NCBI RefSeq assembly: GCF_026341275.1
Contig: NZ_JAIFZO010000002.1
Span: 3,440,118-3,504,117 of the forward strand
Direction: 5' to 3'
DNA from: Streptomyces ortus
GTDB taxonomy: Bacteria; Actinomycetota; Actinomycetes; Streptomycetales; Streptomycetaceae
Length of the DNA: 64,000 nucleotides
Positions 44,582-54,600 of this stretch are shown one piece after another; the first letter of the stretch is position 1; every line of letters begins with the position of its first letter. A model generated the notes under the pieces. That model was not told the DNA's origin. It worked only from the letters and a program-made list of their open reading frames with translations, and searched no databases. The position numbers were made by a program, and so were the translations under genes.

Positions 44582-46384
44582 GTGGTCAGCGACCCGGGCA
44601 GTGGGACGGAGACGTACTCGCTCGTGCGCCGACAGCGCGAGCTGGCGTCGTTGTACGCGACCGCCAAATCACTCACCGCACTGGGCGAACTCGACGCGGT
44701 ACTGCAGTCGATCGTCCACCACGCCCATGACCTGATCAACACGGACTTCACCTACCTTTCGCTGGTGGGCGGGGACGGCAGGCTGTCGGCCCGGGCTTCA
44801 CAGGGGACGATCTCCGCCTCGTTCCTCGCGGCCTGCATACCCGCCGACGTGGGCCTCGGTGGGAAGGTGCTGGCCTCGCGGAGTCCGCACTGGGTTCGCG
44901 ACTACGCCGCCACGACGCTGATCCACCACGACCCGGACTTCGACCGCCTGGTCGACGCCGAGGGACTTGTCGCGCTGCTCGGTGTGCCTCTGGTCATACG
45001 AGGTGAGGCGGTGGGCGCCCTCTTCGCCGCGGAGCGCTCCGAACGGTCCTTCCAGGCCGACGAGATCGCCCTGTTGAGCGCGTTCGCGGATCACGCCGCG
45101 GTCGCCCTGGACAATGCCCGTCTCTATGAGGCGAGCCGGACCGCCCTGCGGGAGCTGCAGATCGCGTACCGGAAGATCGAGGAGCATGTGGCCGTCATGG
45201 AGCAGGCGCAGGCCATTCACGAAGCGCTGACCGGTGCCGTGTTGGGGGGCGGGACGACCGGCGACGTGGCACAGCTGCTCGCCGATCAGCTGGGGGGAGG
45301 TGTGTCACTCCTCGACAGGGCCGGCGTGACTCTCATCCGCCGGGACTCGACGTCGAGTCCGTGCCGGACCCCGTCCCCGGTCGACCTGGCCGATGCCGTG
45401 GAGAAGGCGAACCGCTCGGGCCGCTGCACCCACCTGGCCGACACCGCCGGAGTCGCCCACAGTGTGGCTTCGATCCAGGCAGGCGACAGCCACCTGGGCG
45501 CACTGGCGTGGAGCCGGACGGAGGTCGCCGACGACGGCGGCCCGGACGACATGGATCTGCACACCCTTGAGCGGGCCACCCACATCCTGGGGCTGCTCAT
45601 CCTCAAGGAACGGGCCGTCACCGAAGCGAGCGAGCGACTGAGCGGGGAGCTGCTGACCGAGCTCATGGTCGGCAGCCCCGGGATCAGCCCTGCCCAGCGG
45701 GCCCGCACGCAGGCCCGCGGCATCGACGTCGACCGCCTCGGCCTGCTCCTCGTCGCCGACTCGCCCACGGTGTCGTCGATCGACCTCTCGCGCCATCTGC
45801 ACGACATCGCCCGGGACCACTCCGGGCTGGCCGGCGAGCACCTGGGCAGGGCCACACTGATCCTGCCCAGTGCCGATGACGACCGGACCGTCGAGGAGGT
45901 CCACCAGCAGCTGCGTCGCACGCTGGCAGGCCCCGTCGTCGTCATCGGAGAACGGGTGGTGCATCACGACTGGGCACGCGCCTTCTCCCTGGCCAGTCGC
46001 TGCGGCGCCGTGGTGCGAGGAATCGGGCATACCGACCTGGGTGCCACAACCCGTCGGTACGCCCTCTATGCCATGGCGTTCGACACCGAGCGGGTCCAGG
46101 AGCTCAACCGGTTCGTCTTCGACACCATAGGACCGCTGGTGGAGTACGACGAGCAACGCGGCACCGATCTCGTCGACACGCTCAGTGCCTACTACGCCCA
46201 CCACGCCAATGTGGCGGCGACCGCACGGGCGTTGTACGTGCATGTCAATACGCTGCTCAAGCGACTGGACCGCGCCAGCAGCGTCCTCGACCTCGATTGG
46301 CGCCACGAGTACAACCTGGAACTGCAACTCGGACTGCGGCTGCACCAGCTCAGAGCGATCGCGGCTGCCCCGATGCAGCCTTGA
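44582..46384 (+). CDS. GAF domain-containing PucR-type transcriptional regulator
   Basis: 600 aa. Residues ~30-190 are a GAF domain (VLQSIVHHAHDLINTDFTYLSL to LLSAFADHAAVALDNARLYEA), followed by a coiled segment, a second sensor-like region (~210-340) and a PucR C-terminal HTH (LVDTLSAYYAHHANVAATARALYVHVNTLLKRLDRASSVL, shown here in part: ANVAATARALYVHVNTLLKRL). GTG 44582 preceded by AAAGGGCGG. Members of this group activate catabolic genes for aromatic acids. It lies between the permease/esterase operon and the CoA ligase. Confidence 0.88.
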   Translation: MVSDPGSGTETYSLVRRQRELASLYATAKSLTALGELDAVLQSIVHHAHDLINTDFTYLSLVGGDGRLSARASQGTISASFLAACIPADVGLGGKVLASRSPHWVRDYAATTLIHHDPDFDRLVDAEGLVALLGVPLVIRGEAVGALFAAERSERSFQADEIALLSAFADHAAVALDNARLYEASRTALRELQIAYRKIEEHVAVMEQAQAIHEALTGAVLGGGTTGDVAQLLADQLGGGVSLLDRAGVTLIRRDSTSSPCRTPSPVDLADAVEKANRSGRCTHLADTAGVAHSVASIQAGDSHLGALAWSRTEVADDGGPDDMDLHTLERATHILGLLILKERAVTEASERLSGELLTELMVGSPGISPAQRARTQARGIDVDRLGLLLVADSPTVSSIDLSRHLHDIARDHSGLAGEHLGRATLILPSADDDRTVEEVHQQLRRTLAGPVVVIGERVVHHDWARAFSLASRCGAVVRGIGHTDLGATTRRYALYAMAFDTERVQELNRFVFDTIGPLVEYDEQRGTDLVDTLSAYYAHHANVAATARALYVHVNTLLKRLDRASSVLDLDWRHEYNLELQLGLRLHQLRAIAAAPMQP

Positions 46385-46436
46385 AGGGCGCTTCCACCGA
46401 ACCGAGTCCTGTCAGGCCCCGGCAGGTCGAATGCCC

Positions 46437-48098
46437 TCAGCCCATACGCATCGACTCCCGAAGGCTGCTCTTCGACAACTTGCCGGTACCCGTCTTGGGC
46501 AGGGCCGCCAGGAAGACGATGTCGTCGGGCAGCCACCACTTGGCGACCATCGGCGTGATGTGCTGCAAGAGCTCGTCGGCCGTGCCCCCGCTGCCCTCAC
46601 GGAGCACCACGTAGGCGACGGGACGTTCCGTCCACCGCGGGTCCGGGCGGGCGATCACGGCGACTTCGGCGACGTCCGGGTGTGAGGCGATGGCGGTTTC
46701 GAGTTCCACCGAGGAGATCCACTCGCCTCCGGACTTGATCAGGTCCTTGATCCGGTCCACCAGGCGCAGGTAGCCATCGGCGTCGATGGTGGCCAGATCA
46801 CCGGTGCGCAGCCAGCCGTCGTCGGTGTAGCTCTCGTCCGCTCCCACCCGGAAGTAGCCACTGGCCACCCACGGCCCCGACACCTGCAGCTCGCCGACGG
46901 CGTGGCCGTCGCGCGGCAGCTCCCGGCCCGTGTCGACGTCGACGATCCGCACGTTCACCAACGGCAGCGGCTGCCCCTGGGCGGCCCGTACTGCCACCCG
47001 CTCCTCCGGGGTCGCCTGCTCGTGCTGGGTGCGCGTACCGCCGATGGCCCCGACGGGGCTGACCTCCGTCATCCCCCAGGAATGGGTGATGGGTACCCCT
47101 AGCGCGGCGCGATAGGTCTCGGACAGCGTCGGCGGAACGGCGGACCCGCCGCCGAGCAGGAAGCGTGTGGCACTAAGGTCGTACTCCCTCAGCTGTGGAA
47201 CCAGACTCGACCACACCGTGGGAACGGCACCCGCGACAGTGACCCGCTCGGTCTGCATCAACTGGAGCAGGTGAGCCGGTTCCGCCGAGTGGCCGGGCAG
47301 GACCAGGGAGGCACCCGCCATCATCGCGCCGTAGGGCAGCCCCCAGGCGTTGGCGTGGAAGAACGGCACGATCGGCATCACGACGTCGCTCTCGCGGAGG
47401 CCGATGAGACCGGCCGCCAGTGTGCCGAGACAGTGCAGGACGGTCGAACGGTGGCTGTACAGCACGCCCTTGGGCCGTCCGGTCGTACCCGACGTGTAGC
47501 ACAGCCCGGAGGCCAGGTTCTCGTCCGCGAGCACGAACGTGTCCTCGAAGGAACCCGCGAACGGATCAGCACCCGAGAGCAACTCGTCGTAGTCCAGGAT
47601 GCGAGGATCCGGTCGGATGTCCGTCGGACTGCCGTCGGGCAGCACCACCCAGTGCCGCACACGTGGCATCCGGTCGAGAATCGGCCGGATCCGTGGGAGC
47701 AGCCTGCGATCGACGAACACCACGTCGTCCTCGGCGTGGTTGACGATGTATTCGAGGTGCTCCGACGAGAGCCGGATGTTGATGGTGTGCAGGACTCGCT
47801 TGGTGGCCGGGACGGCGAGATAAAGCTCGAGGTGGCGTCGGTTGTTGCTGGCGAACGTGGCGACACGGGCACCGACCGGGACGTCGAGGGAGTCCAGGAC
47901 GGTGGCGAGACGCCGAGCGTGCTGTACGACGTCGACATACGTGTGCCGCTCCGTGCCGGCTGTGGTGACGTGCTTGTGCGCGTAAAGCCGTTCGGCTCGC
48001 TCAAGGATGTGCGCGATGGTGAGCGGACGCGGCTGCATCAGACCGTCCATGACATCGACTGCTCCGGCGACGGTCGCGACGAGGGCCTGATCGGGCAT
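46437..48098 (-). CDS. AMP-dependent acyl-CoA ligase
   Basis: 553 aa. ANL superfamily: SGLCYTSGTTGRPKGVLYSHRS (P-loop), ITHSWGMTEVSP, DGWLRTGDLATID, LVDRIKDLIKSGGEWISSVELE and the catalytic Lys in PKTGTGKLSKSSLR. It resembles medium/long-chain fatty-acyl and cinnamyl-type ligases. Converging on the PucR gene and close to the tannase/MHS operon, it probably activates a hydroxycinnamate or other aromatic acid, or a fatty acid. ATG 48098 lies next to an AAGAGAAG purine stretch. Confidence 0.88.
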   Translation of the reverse strand: MPDQALVATVAGAVDVMDGLMQPRPLTIAHILERAERLYAHKHVTTAGTERHTYVDVVQHARRLATVLDSLDVPVGARVATFASNNRRHLELYLAVPATKRVLHTINIRLSSEHLEYIVNHAEDDVVFVDRRLLPRIRPILDRMPRVRHWVVLPDGSPTDIRPDPRILDYDELLSGADPFAGSFEDTFVLADENLASGLCYTSGTTGRPKGVLYSHRSTVLHCLGTLAAGLIGLRESDVVMPIVPFFHANAWGLPYGAMMAGASLVLPGHSAEPAHLLQLMQTERVTVAGAVPTVWSSLVPQLREYDLSATRFLLGGGSAVPPTLSETYRAALGVPITHSWGMTEVSPVGAIGGTRTQHEQATPEERVAVRAAQGQPLPLVNVRIVDVDTGRELPRDGHAVGELQVSGPWVASGYFRVGADESYTDDGWLRTGDLATIDADGYLRLVDRIKDLIKSGGEWISSVELETAIASHPDVAEVAVIARPDPRWTERPVAYVVLREGSGGTADELLQHITPMVAKWWLPDDIVFLAALPKTGTGKLSKSSLRESMRMG

Positions 48099-48404
48099 GG
48101 GTCTTCTCTTTCCGGTCGGCAGGTCCGCCACGCGGGGCGGACACGGGATCGAGGGACGCGGGGATCTGTATGCCGCACGTCACCTTAGGTGCGATTCCGG
48201 ATCGACCAGAGGTGGGAACCTCCCACTCATCCACCCGTTTCGGCGTCGGTTCCGTACACCGCGGCCGGAACAGCTACACACCGCTGGACGAAGCTGGCAG
48301 GCCTTCACTGCTTCAGCGGTAGATCGGCTTCGGCCGCTCGCGCGAAGTCACATGCCCCAGCCCCCAGTCATCCATGGCGCCACCCACACCACTCGAAGGG
48401 GGCT

Positions 48405-48470
48405 AGAACGTTCTGTCTTGACAGTGACCGCTTCCAGCCGTGAGACTGACATCTAGACCGAACGTTCTAC
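48405..48470. promoter_or_regulatory. Ohr promoter with two GAACGTTC operators
   Basis: AGAACGTTCT at 48405-48414 stands just before a TTGACA (48418-48423), and CGAACGTTCTA at 48459-48469 lies ~46 bp downstream. The same core is found at the neighbouring TetR promoter (49159-49168) and at 39316-39325. Confidence 0.75.
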
Positions 48471-48578
48471 CGTGCAACAGCGAATCCGTCGGCTGGAGAA
48501 TCCGTCACGACGGTCACCGCAGGCGCGAGAGTGAGACAGCGGCTTGACCATGCCGCTTCCTCAACCGGGAGAGTAGAA

Positions 48579-49007
48579 GTGACTGACACCATTTACAGAG
48601 GCATTGCCACGTCCACCGGCGACGGCAGGGCGGGAGGACGTGCGCGGACCAATGACGGACTGCTCGACGTGACACTCGCAATCCCGAAGGAGATGGGCGG
48701 CCCCGGGGGCGCAACCAATCCCGAGCAGCTGTTCGCCGCAGGCTGGGCCTCTTGCTTCCACTCGGCCCTCAAGGCCGTAGCGGCCCAGCAGCAGATCCAG
48801 ATCTCCGACTCTGCTGTCGTCGCCGAGGTGGGCGTGGAGAAGACGCCGGAGGGTGGATTCGGCCTCAACGCCGCCCTGCATGTCGAACTGGCCGGCGTCG
48901 CGCAGGAGGCAGCGGACAAGCTGGTTGAGGCAGCTCACGCCATGTGCCCGTACTCCAAGGCGACACGCGGCAACGTTCCGGTTGCCCTCGATGTCACGGT
49001 AGCGTGA
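48579..49007 (+). CDS. Organic hydroperoxide resistance protein (Ohr/OsmC family)
   Basis: 142 aa. Both redox Cys are present: GWASCFHSALKAVA and AHAMCPYSKATRGNV, with the Arg near the N-terminal RARTNDG segment and NPEQLFAAGWASC typical of Ohr rather than OsmC. Reduces organic hydroperoxides with thiols (lipoylated partners in Ohr). GTG 48579 with GGGAGAG before it. Unlike most ohr genes it has no OhrR next to it; the TetR gene 189 bp downstream shares its operator. Confidence 0.9.
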   Translation: MTDTIYRGIATSTGDGRAGGRARTNDGLLDVTLAIPKEMGGPGGATNPEQLFAAGWASCFHSALKAVAAQQQIQISDSAVVAEVGVEKTPEGGFGLNAALHVELAGVAQEAADKLVEAAHAMCPYSKATRGNVPVALDVTVA

Positions 49008-49121
49008 CGCCGGTCGGGGGGAGCGCGCTGAGCCTCCCCCGACCGAGCGGGACGCCCCACGCAAGTGCGCCGGGCCGGGGCAGAACAACGCCTGGGCGAG
49101 CCCCTGCGAAACCATCGTCCG

Positions 49122-49168
49122 TTACCTGCATGGGGCTCGACGTACTATAGTGGAAATCGAACGTTCTA
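49122..49168 (+). promoter_or_regulatory. TetR promoter with GAACGTTC operator
   Basis: TTACCT (49122-49127), 18 bp, TATAGT (49146-49151), then CGAACGTTCTA at 49158-49168 immediately after the -10, where a bound repressor would block initiation. The start codon follows at 49196 with AAGGGAG. Confidence 0.7.
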
Positions 49169-49195
49169 TCTCGTCGAGATCTGGTAAGGGAGCGT

Positions 49196-49819
49196 ATGAG
49201 TCGGAGTACTGAAGGCGGCAGCGGCGTGGTATCTGAGGCGCGTACGCGGCTGCTCAACACAGCAACCCGGATCTTCTACACCGAGGGGATCCACTCCGTC
49301 GGTATCGACCGGATCGTCGCGGAGGCGCAGGTAACCCGGGCCACCTTGTATCGGCACTTCGCGAGCAAGGAAGACCTCATCCTGGCCTACCTCGCGCAGG
49401 CCGACCAGGCCATACGGGGGCAGGTCGCCGCCGCTCAGGCGAGCAGCCCGTCACCGAACGACCAGGTCCGGGCAGTGGCCCGGTCCATCACCGACGGCAT
49501 CCAGTCGGCCGGCTTCCGCGGATGTGCCTTCCTCAACGCGGCGGCCGAGTACTCCGATCCCGCCCACCCGATTCACCAGATGGTCCTTGCCCACCGGCAA
49601 TGGTTCCTGACCACTGTCACCGACCTGCTGGCACAAACCAGCGAGAAGACGGCCGACGCTGCGGGGCGTCACTTCATCATGCTCCGCGACGGCGCCATGG
49701 CAGCCGGTTGTCTCTTCGACCCGAAGTTGATCTCCGACACCTTCCTCCACGGCGTCGAAGGCATCCTCAAGGCCCGCACCATCCCGGAACTCACCTCCAA
49801 CACCACCGCCACGCCGTAA
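49196..49819 (+). CDS. TetR-family regulator
   Basis: 207 aa. LLNTATRIFYTEGIHSVGIDRIVAEAQVTRATLYRHFASKEDLILAYL: helix 2 VGIDRIVAEAQV and recognition helix RATLYRHFASKE. The C-terminal domain contains GFRGCAFLNAAAEYSDPAHP, the YxiF/LmrA-like pattern with a conserved Cys that could sense oxidants. It should bind GAACGTTC in its own promoter and at the Ohr gene. A 10-bp stem terminator follows. Confidence 0.9.
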   Translation: MSRSTEGGSGVVSEARTRLLNTATRIFYTEGIHSVGIDRIVAEAQVTRATLYRHFASKEDLILAYLAQADQAIRGQVAAAQASSPSPNDQVRAVARSITDGIQSAGFRGCAFLNAAAEYSDPAHPIHQMVLAHRQWFLTTVTDLLAQTSEKTADAAGRHFIMLRDGAMAAGCLFDPKLISDTFLHGVEGILKARTIPELTSNTTATP

Positions 49820-49833
49820 CTCCGACCGACCGG

Positions 49834-49860
49834 AGCCCGAACCGACGGTTCGGGCTTTGC
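49834..49860 (+). terminator. Intrinsic terminator after the TetR gene
   Basis: AGCCCGAACC (49834-49843), loop GAC, GGTTCGGGCT (49847-49856): exact 10-bp stem followed by TTTGC. Confidence 0.85.
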
Positions 49861-49973
49861 AACGTCTGACAACACCCCTCCCCTGCCGGCTCACCCGCCC
49901 GGTCACGGTGACGCTGATCCGTGACCGAAGCCGCGCCGACGCTCGGCCCGAAAGAGTTCATGGAGAGGCCTCC

Positions 49974-50003
49974 GCACCCCCGCCGAATCGCCGGCGAGGG
50001 TGC
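49974..50003. terminator. Second hairpin in the TetR/ECF intergenic region
   Basis: GCACCCCCGCCG (49974-49985) pairs with CGGCGAGGGTGC (49992-50003) with one C-A mismatch, followed by TTCTGTGTGTT. It may insulate the ECF operon. The remaining 49861-50200 sequence holds no gene I can support. Confidence 0.6.
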
Positions 50004-50200
50004 TTCTGTGTGTTTGGTCCCGCCAGGTCCTGATGGATGCGTTCTGTCAGTCGGTCAGTCGGCGGACCAGCGTGCACGGAAAATTCCTCGTACAGCGCTC
50101 TTCGCCTCCCAGGCAGCCCGCCGAGGGCCTTCCTGTAACGCATTCGACTCCCTGTTCCAAGTAGAAGTGACAGCAGGACGGACAACGGGAGGTTCACACC

Positions 50201-50797
50201 TTGGCATCCGAGAGCAGAAGCCGGAGCGGCCCACGGGGAGAGATGTACGACCCGGTCGCCTTCGAGGCCTTCTATCGCCGCCATGTCGACGCCGTCACCC
50301 GCTTCATGGCCAGGCGGGTCACCGACCCGCACACCGTCGCCGATCTCACCGCCGAGACCTTCCTAGCGGTGATCGACTCCGCCCGTACCTACCGCCCCGA
50401 CCTCGGGAGCGAGACGGCCTGGCTGTACGGCATCGCACGCAACGTGGTCGCCACGGAGGCCCGCAGGAGCGCGCGTCAGAACGTGCTCGGGGGCCGTATC
50501 GCCGGCCGTCGGTTGCTGGAGGGCGACGACATCGGGCGGCTGGAGGAGAAGCTCGACGCCGAGGAGGCAGGGCGTCGTGCGCTGGCCGCCCTGGACAGGC
50601 TCCCCGACGGCGAGCGCGCGGTGATCGAACTCGTGGCCGTCGACCAACTGAGCGTCACCGAGACCGCCGTGGCGCTGGGCATACGCAAGGTCACCGCCCG
50701 GGTGCGACTGCACCGGGCGCGCAGGGCACTGCGCTTGGCGGCGGCCGAAGTCGGCGGGCAGCAGGCAGCACTCACGTACGCAAGGGGAGAGGCATGA
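50201..50797 (+). CDS. ECF-type RNA polymerase sigma factor
   Basis: 198 aa. Sigma-2: FEAFYRRHVDAVTRFMARRVTD, DLTAETFLAVI, GSETAWLYGIARNVVATEARR. Sigma-4: LDRLPDGERAVIELVAVDQLSVTETAVALGI followed by RKVTARVRLHRARRAL. The TTG start at 50201 has GGGAGG at 50188-50193. The stop overlaps the next start (ATGA), so the downstream membrane protein is co-translated and likely its partner. Promoter targets unknown. Confidence 0.9.
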   Translation: MASESRSRSGPRGEMYDPVAFEAFYRRHVDAVTRFMARRVTDPHTVADLTAETFLAVIDSARTYRPDLGSETAWLYGIARNVVATEARRSARQNVLGGRIAGRRLLEGDDIGRLEEKLDAEEAGRRALAALDRLPDGERAVIELVAVDQLSVTETAVALGIRKVTARVRLHRARRALRLAAAEVGGQQAALTYARGEA

Positions 50798-51432
50798 GCG
50801 CCAGGACGACGAAGACCTTCGAGGACCGTCTGCTCGACGAACTGAAGCGGGAGCTCGCCCTCCGGGTCGAGGATGCGCCGGTTGAGGACTCACCGGTTGT
50901 GGTGCCGTCGGTTGCGGAGCCGTCGAGCCGTCGCAGGATCACCACCCGCCGGGCGCTGGTCGCCCTTGCTGCGTGTGCCGCCGCGGTGGGGGGCGCGGTG
51001 GCGCTGCCTGCGTCGACGGGAGGGGCGCAGGCGTACGCCGTCGAGCGGCACGAGGACGGCAGTGTCACGGTGAGCCTGGAGGAGATCCTGCTGAGCCGTC
51101 AGGACAAGGAGGAGCTGACCGACAGGCTCCGGGTGGAGGGCATCCACGTGAGCGTGGACAAGCCCAGGAGCGGCTACGTCTGCGCGCACCCTCGCGGTGA
51201 GGTGTACCAGCCGCTCTGGAGCCTGACTTCCTCAGGTGACCCCTCCGGTGTGATGCCCAAGTACGAATACACACTGCGCTCGGGTGACTGGCTGGTCTTC
51301 GAGGAGCCGGAACCGGCGGGCCGGATCAGCCCTGACCCAACCGTGTACGCGGTGAAGGGAGCGGTGAAACCCTGCGCCGAGGTGCCCTGGGACGGGAAAC
51401 GGCCCTTCGAGGAGGCCCCGGAATCGAAGTAG
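50794..51432 (+). CDS. Single-pass membrane protein coupled to the ECF sigma factor
   Basis: 212 aa. N-terminal ~50 residues acidic and cytoplasmic (FEDRLLDELKRELALRVEDAP), then RRRITTRRALVALAACAAAVGGAVALPAS as the membrane helix (~50-75) and an extracellular C-terminal domain with two Cys (SGYVCAHP, VKPCAEV). This resembles the membrane partners found after many actinobacterial ECF genes, but no zinc anti-sigma HxxxCxxC motif is visible, so an anti-sigma role is inferred from coupling only. Confidence 0.75.
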   Translation: MSARTTKTFEDRLLDELKRELALRVEDAPVEDSPVVVPSVAEPSSRRRITTRRALVALAACAAAVGGAVALPASTGGAQAYAVERHEDGSVTVSLEEILLSRQDKEELTDRLRVEGIHVSVDKPRSGYVCAHPRGEVYQPLWSLTSSGDPSGVMPKYEYTLRSGDWLVFEEPEPAGRISPDPTVYAVKGAVKPCAEVPWDGKRPFEEAPESK

Positions 51433-51600
51433 GGCCCGGGGCCCGTACGGCGCCACCGGCTGATACGGGCCCACAACGGCCCGTATCGGCCCTGACCGGC
51501 GAGCCTCAATCGCCGTCGCTCCTGTCCCCCGCGGACAGGTGCACACGTCACAGACCTTGACGCACCGCGCCGAATGGACGAAAGATTACCGCTGCCGCTT

Positions 51601-51612
51601 GACAACGTTGTC
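51601..51612. promoter_or_regulatory. LacI-type operator upstream of the discoidin protein gene
   Basis: GACAACGTTGTC is a perfect 12-bp palindrome with the AACGTT centre typical of LacI-family operators that control glycan genes in Streptomyces. It stands 26 bp before the start; a TTGACA overlaps its left arm. No LacI gene is in the window. Confidence 0.7.
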
Positions 51613-51637
51613 TGGTTCATTGAGAGAGGCGTCGATC

Positions 51638-54600
51638 GTGTCCCGCATACCCCCTCCCCCGGTTGCTCGACGCCGGTTCGTCCAACTCCTCGGCGTCTCC
51701 GCGGGCTTCGCCGCCCTGCCTGTGGCACTCGGACCCGCCGCCGCCCACGCCGAGGACCGTTCCGGCGCTCTCGCGGGACGAGCCGACGCACCGCCGGACG
51801 AGGTGGCGGCCGTCTACCATCGCGTCCTGCTGAACCACACCCGCTGGTCCGAGCAGCAATGGGACCAGGCACGCGGCTATTACACGGACAAGGACTTCGG
51901 TTTCGCCGTGGTCCTGGGCAACGCGGTCCTCCTGACGCACGGCGCGTACGACAGCGACCGGGCCGGTGTCGACGAGCAGACCCTGCGGACCCGGACTCTG
52001 GCGACCATCAAGCACTTCGCCGCCTCCAACCGGCTGACCGGCGGCACCCAGTGGGGCCGCAAGCTGTTCTTCGACACGACCTTCCAGTCGTACTTCGTCC
52101 TCGCCGCGCGACTCCTGTGGGACCAACTCGACGCAGTGACCCACCAGCACGTCGACACCATCGCGCGCGAACAGGCGGCCTACACGGCCGCCTTGGGCAC
52201 GGGTGACGACCCGGCCTCCGGCGACTGGACCCCCCACGGGCTCTCCGGCGGCTATCAGAAGGACACCAAACTGGAGGAGATGGGCGTCTACGCCCAGTCC
52301 CTCGCCCCCGGTGCCGCCTGGGCCGCGGACGACCCCCGGCACGCCGACTGGCTGACCGCGTACGGCACTTGGTCCCGCAACGAAGCGGGGCTGCCCCAAG
52401 CGGACTTCGCCAACCCGGCCCGCGTCGACGGCGTTCCCGTCTCCGCGAACACCGCCCACAACCTGTACGACACGTTCATCGTCGAGAACCACGGATCCTT
52501 CGGCCCGCACTACCAGCAGGAGTTGTGGCGTACGTCGGGACGCAACGCCGCGCACTTCATCGCGGCCGGGCGCCCGATGCCGCAGGTACTCACCCGGCAG
52601 CCGAACGCCGACCTCCTGTGGCGCACCCTCCTCGGCGTGATGAGCGACGCAGGAGAGCCGCTGATGCCCATGGTGGCCGACCGCGAGCACCTGTACGGGC
52701 GAGACGTCATCCCACTCGCCTTCCTCGCCCAGATCGGCGGCGACCGGGCCGCGGCCCGTGCGGAGCGCTCACTGGCCGCGCGACTGGAGGCGTATCAGGC
52801 GTACCCGCCGCAGTACCGGCTGGCGAAGTTCTCGGGCGAACCGAAGTACGAGCCGGAGGCAAGGGCCGAGTTGGCCATCAGCTACCTGCTGCATGTGTGG
52901 GCGGCCGAGCAGGGGCACACGGTCCGCCCGCTGTCCGAGGCCGAGTTGTTCGCGCGGGCCGGCGGAGTCACCGACTTCGGAGCCGAGCCGGGGCTGGTCT
53001 CCCACCAGTCGGCCGGAGCCTGGGCCGGCGCCGTCTCCAAGCCCGGCTTCGTGAAGTTCGCCTGGCAACCGGCGCACGACGACTGGCTGTTCAAAATCAG
53101 CGGAACCACCCCGATGTTCCTCCCGGCCGTGTCGGGCAAGGTCGAGAGCCGTCAGGTGCGTACATACAGCCGCGTCCGTGACGGGTTCGACGGCAGCGCG
53201 ACCGTGTTGCGGCTGGGTACGGAGTACGCCGGTTGGACGACTCTGCCCTCGGGCGCCGTCGTCTACGCGACCACGGGCGTCGCCGCCGGCGAGGGGCATC
53301 TGGAGGTGCACAACCTCACCATGCCAGGCGTGGCCGGACTGTCGGGCTCCCGTACCTACCGCTTCGCGGAGGGCAGCACCACGGTCACCGCGCAGGACGC
53401 CCGCCCACCGGTGCCCTCCCCGCGCGTGGACGACCTCACGTTCACGCGGACCGAGGTACGGCACCTGCGTATGACCGGGGTCCGGCCCGATCCGACGTAC
53501 GGATACTCGTTGTTCGAGTTCGAGGCACGCGACGGGGCGGCCGGCACCGACCTCGCCCGGGGTGCGACGGCCACCGCCTCGTCCTTCGATCCCGGCAAGG
53601 AGCCGGCGCTGGCGGTGGACGGGAATGCGGCAAGCAGGTGGGCCGTCTCGCGGGCGGAGCGCCCCCGCGCGGACAGTTGGCTCGCCGTCGACCTCGGTGG
53701 CTCACGTTCCGTGGACCGGGTGACTCTGCGCTGGGAGGCCGCCGCGGGGCGCGCCTACCTTCTGCAGGGCTCTGTGGACGGGCGGGAGTGGACCGACCTG
53801 GTGTCCTGGCCGGTCCCCGACGTGTCGAGCCGGGGTGGCTGGCTCGACGTCGACGGCCGTGCGGGACTCGTGGTGCGGGGTTCGGAACACCGGCTGGCCG
53901 TGTACGGCGACACCGTGATCCTGGCGGACGGTCCGGCCGCCCCGCTGCTGGTCGAAGGCCTGCCCGACGCCTCCCCAGCCGCCCTGCGCGAACTGGCCGC
54001 AAGCCCCGCCCCGCACGCCACGGACGATGCCGTACGTGCCGCTGTCACCGACGGCCACCTCAGCCTGTTCAACCTCTCCGACCGGGCGATCACCACGCGG
54101 GTCGCGATCCCGCAGTCCCGGTCCCGCCTTACGTTGTTCGAGGGCCGGCAGTCGGTGGACACGGCCGGCAGCTCGTACGAGGCCGCTGTCGACGCTGCCA
54201 CGGCTCAGGTCCTCGCGCCGCGTCTCTCGTTGCGCCCGCTGGCCGGCGGTCGGTTGCCGGTGGGCCTGCGCGCGGAGGTCGTCGATGCCTCGACGGTCCG
54301 GCTCAGTGGTCCGTCCTGCCGCGTGGAGGTCGTCGGCTCGAACGCCAGGGCGGTGGTCGTGGTGCGCAAGGGACGGGTCGCCACCTGCACGCTGCGCGAC
54401 ACGCCCGCGTATCCGCGCGACGATCTCGCTCTGGGGCGCACCGTCTTCCCCACATCGCCGCTGCCGCAGGGCATGTCGGACCCCTCCGCGGCCGTGGACG
54501 GCGATCCGGCGACGGCGTGGACCCCCGGCCCCGGCGGTCGGATGGTCGTCGACCTCGGCGCGACGCGGCGGATCCGCAGCATCAGCGTGCGGTGGACTCG

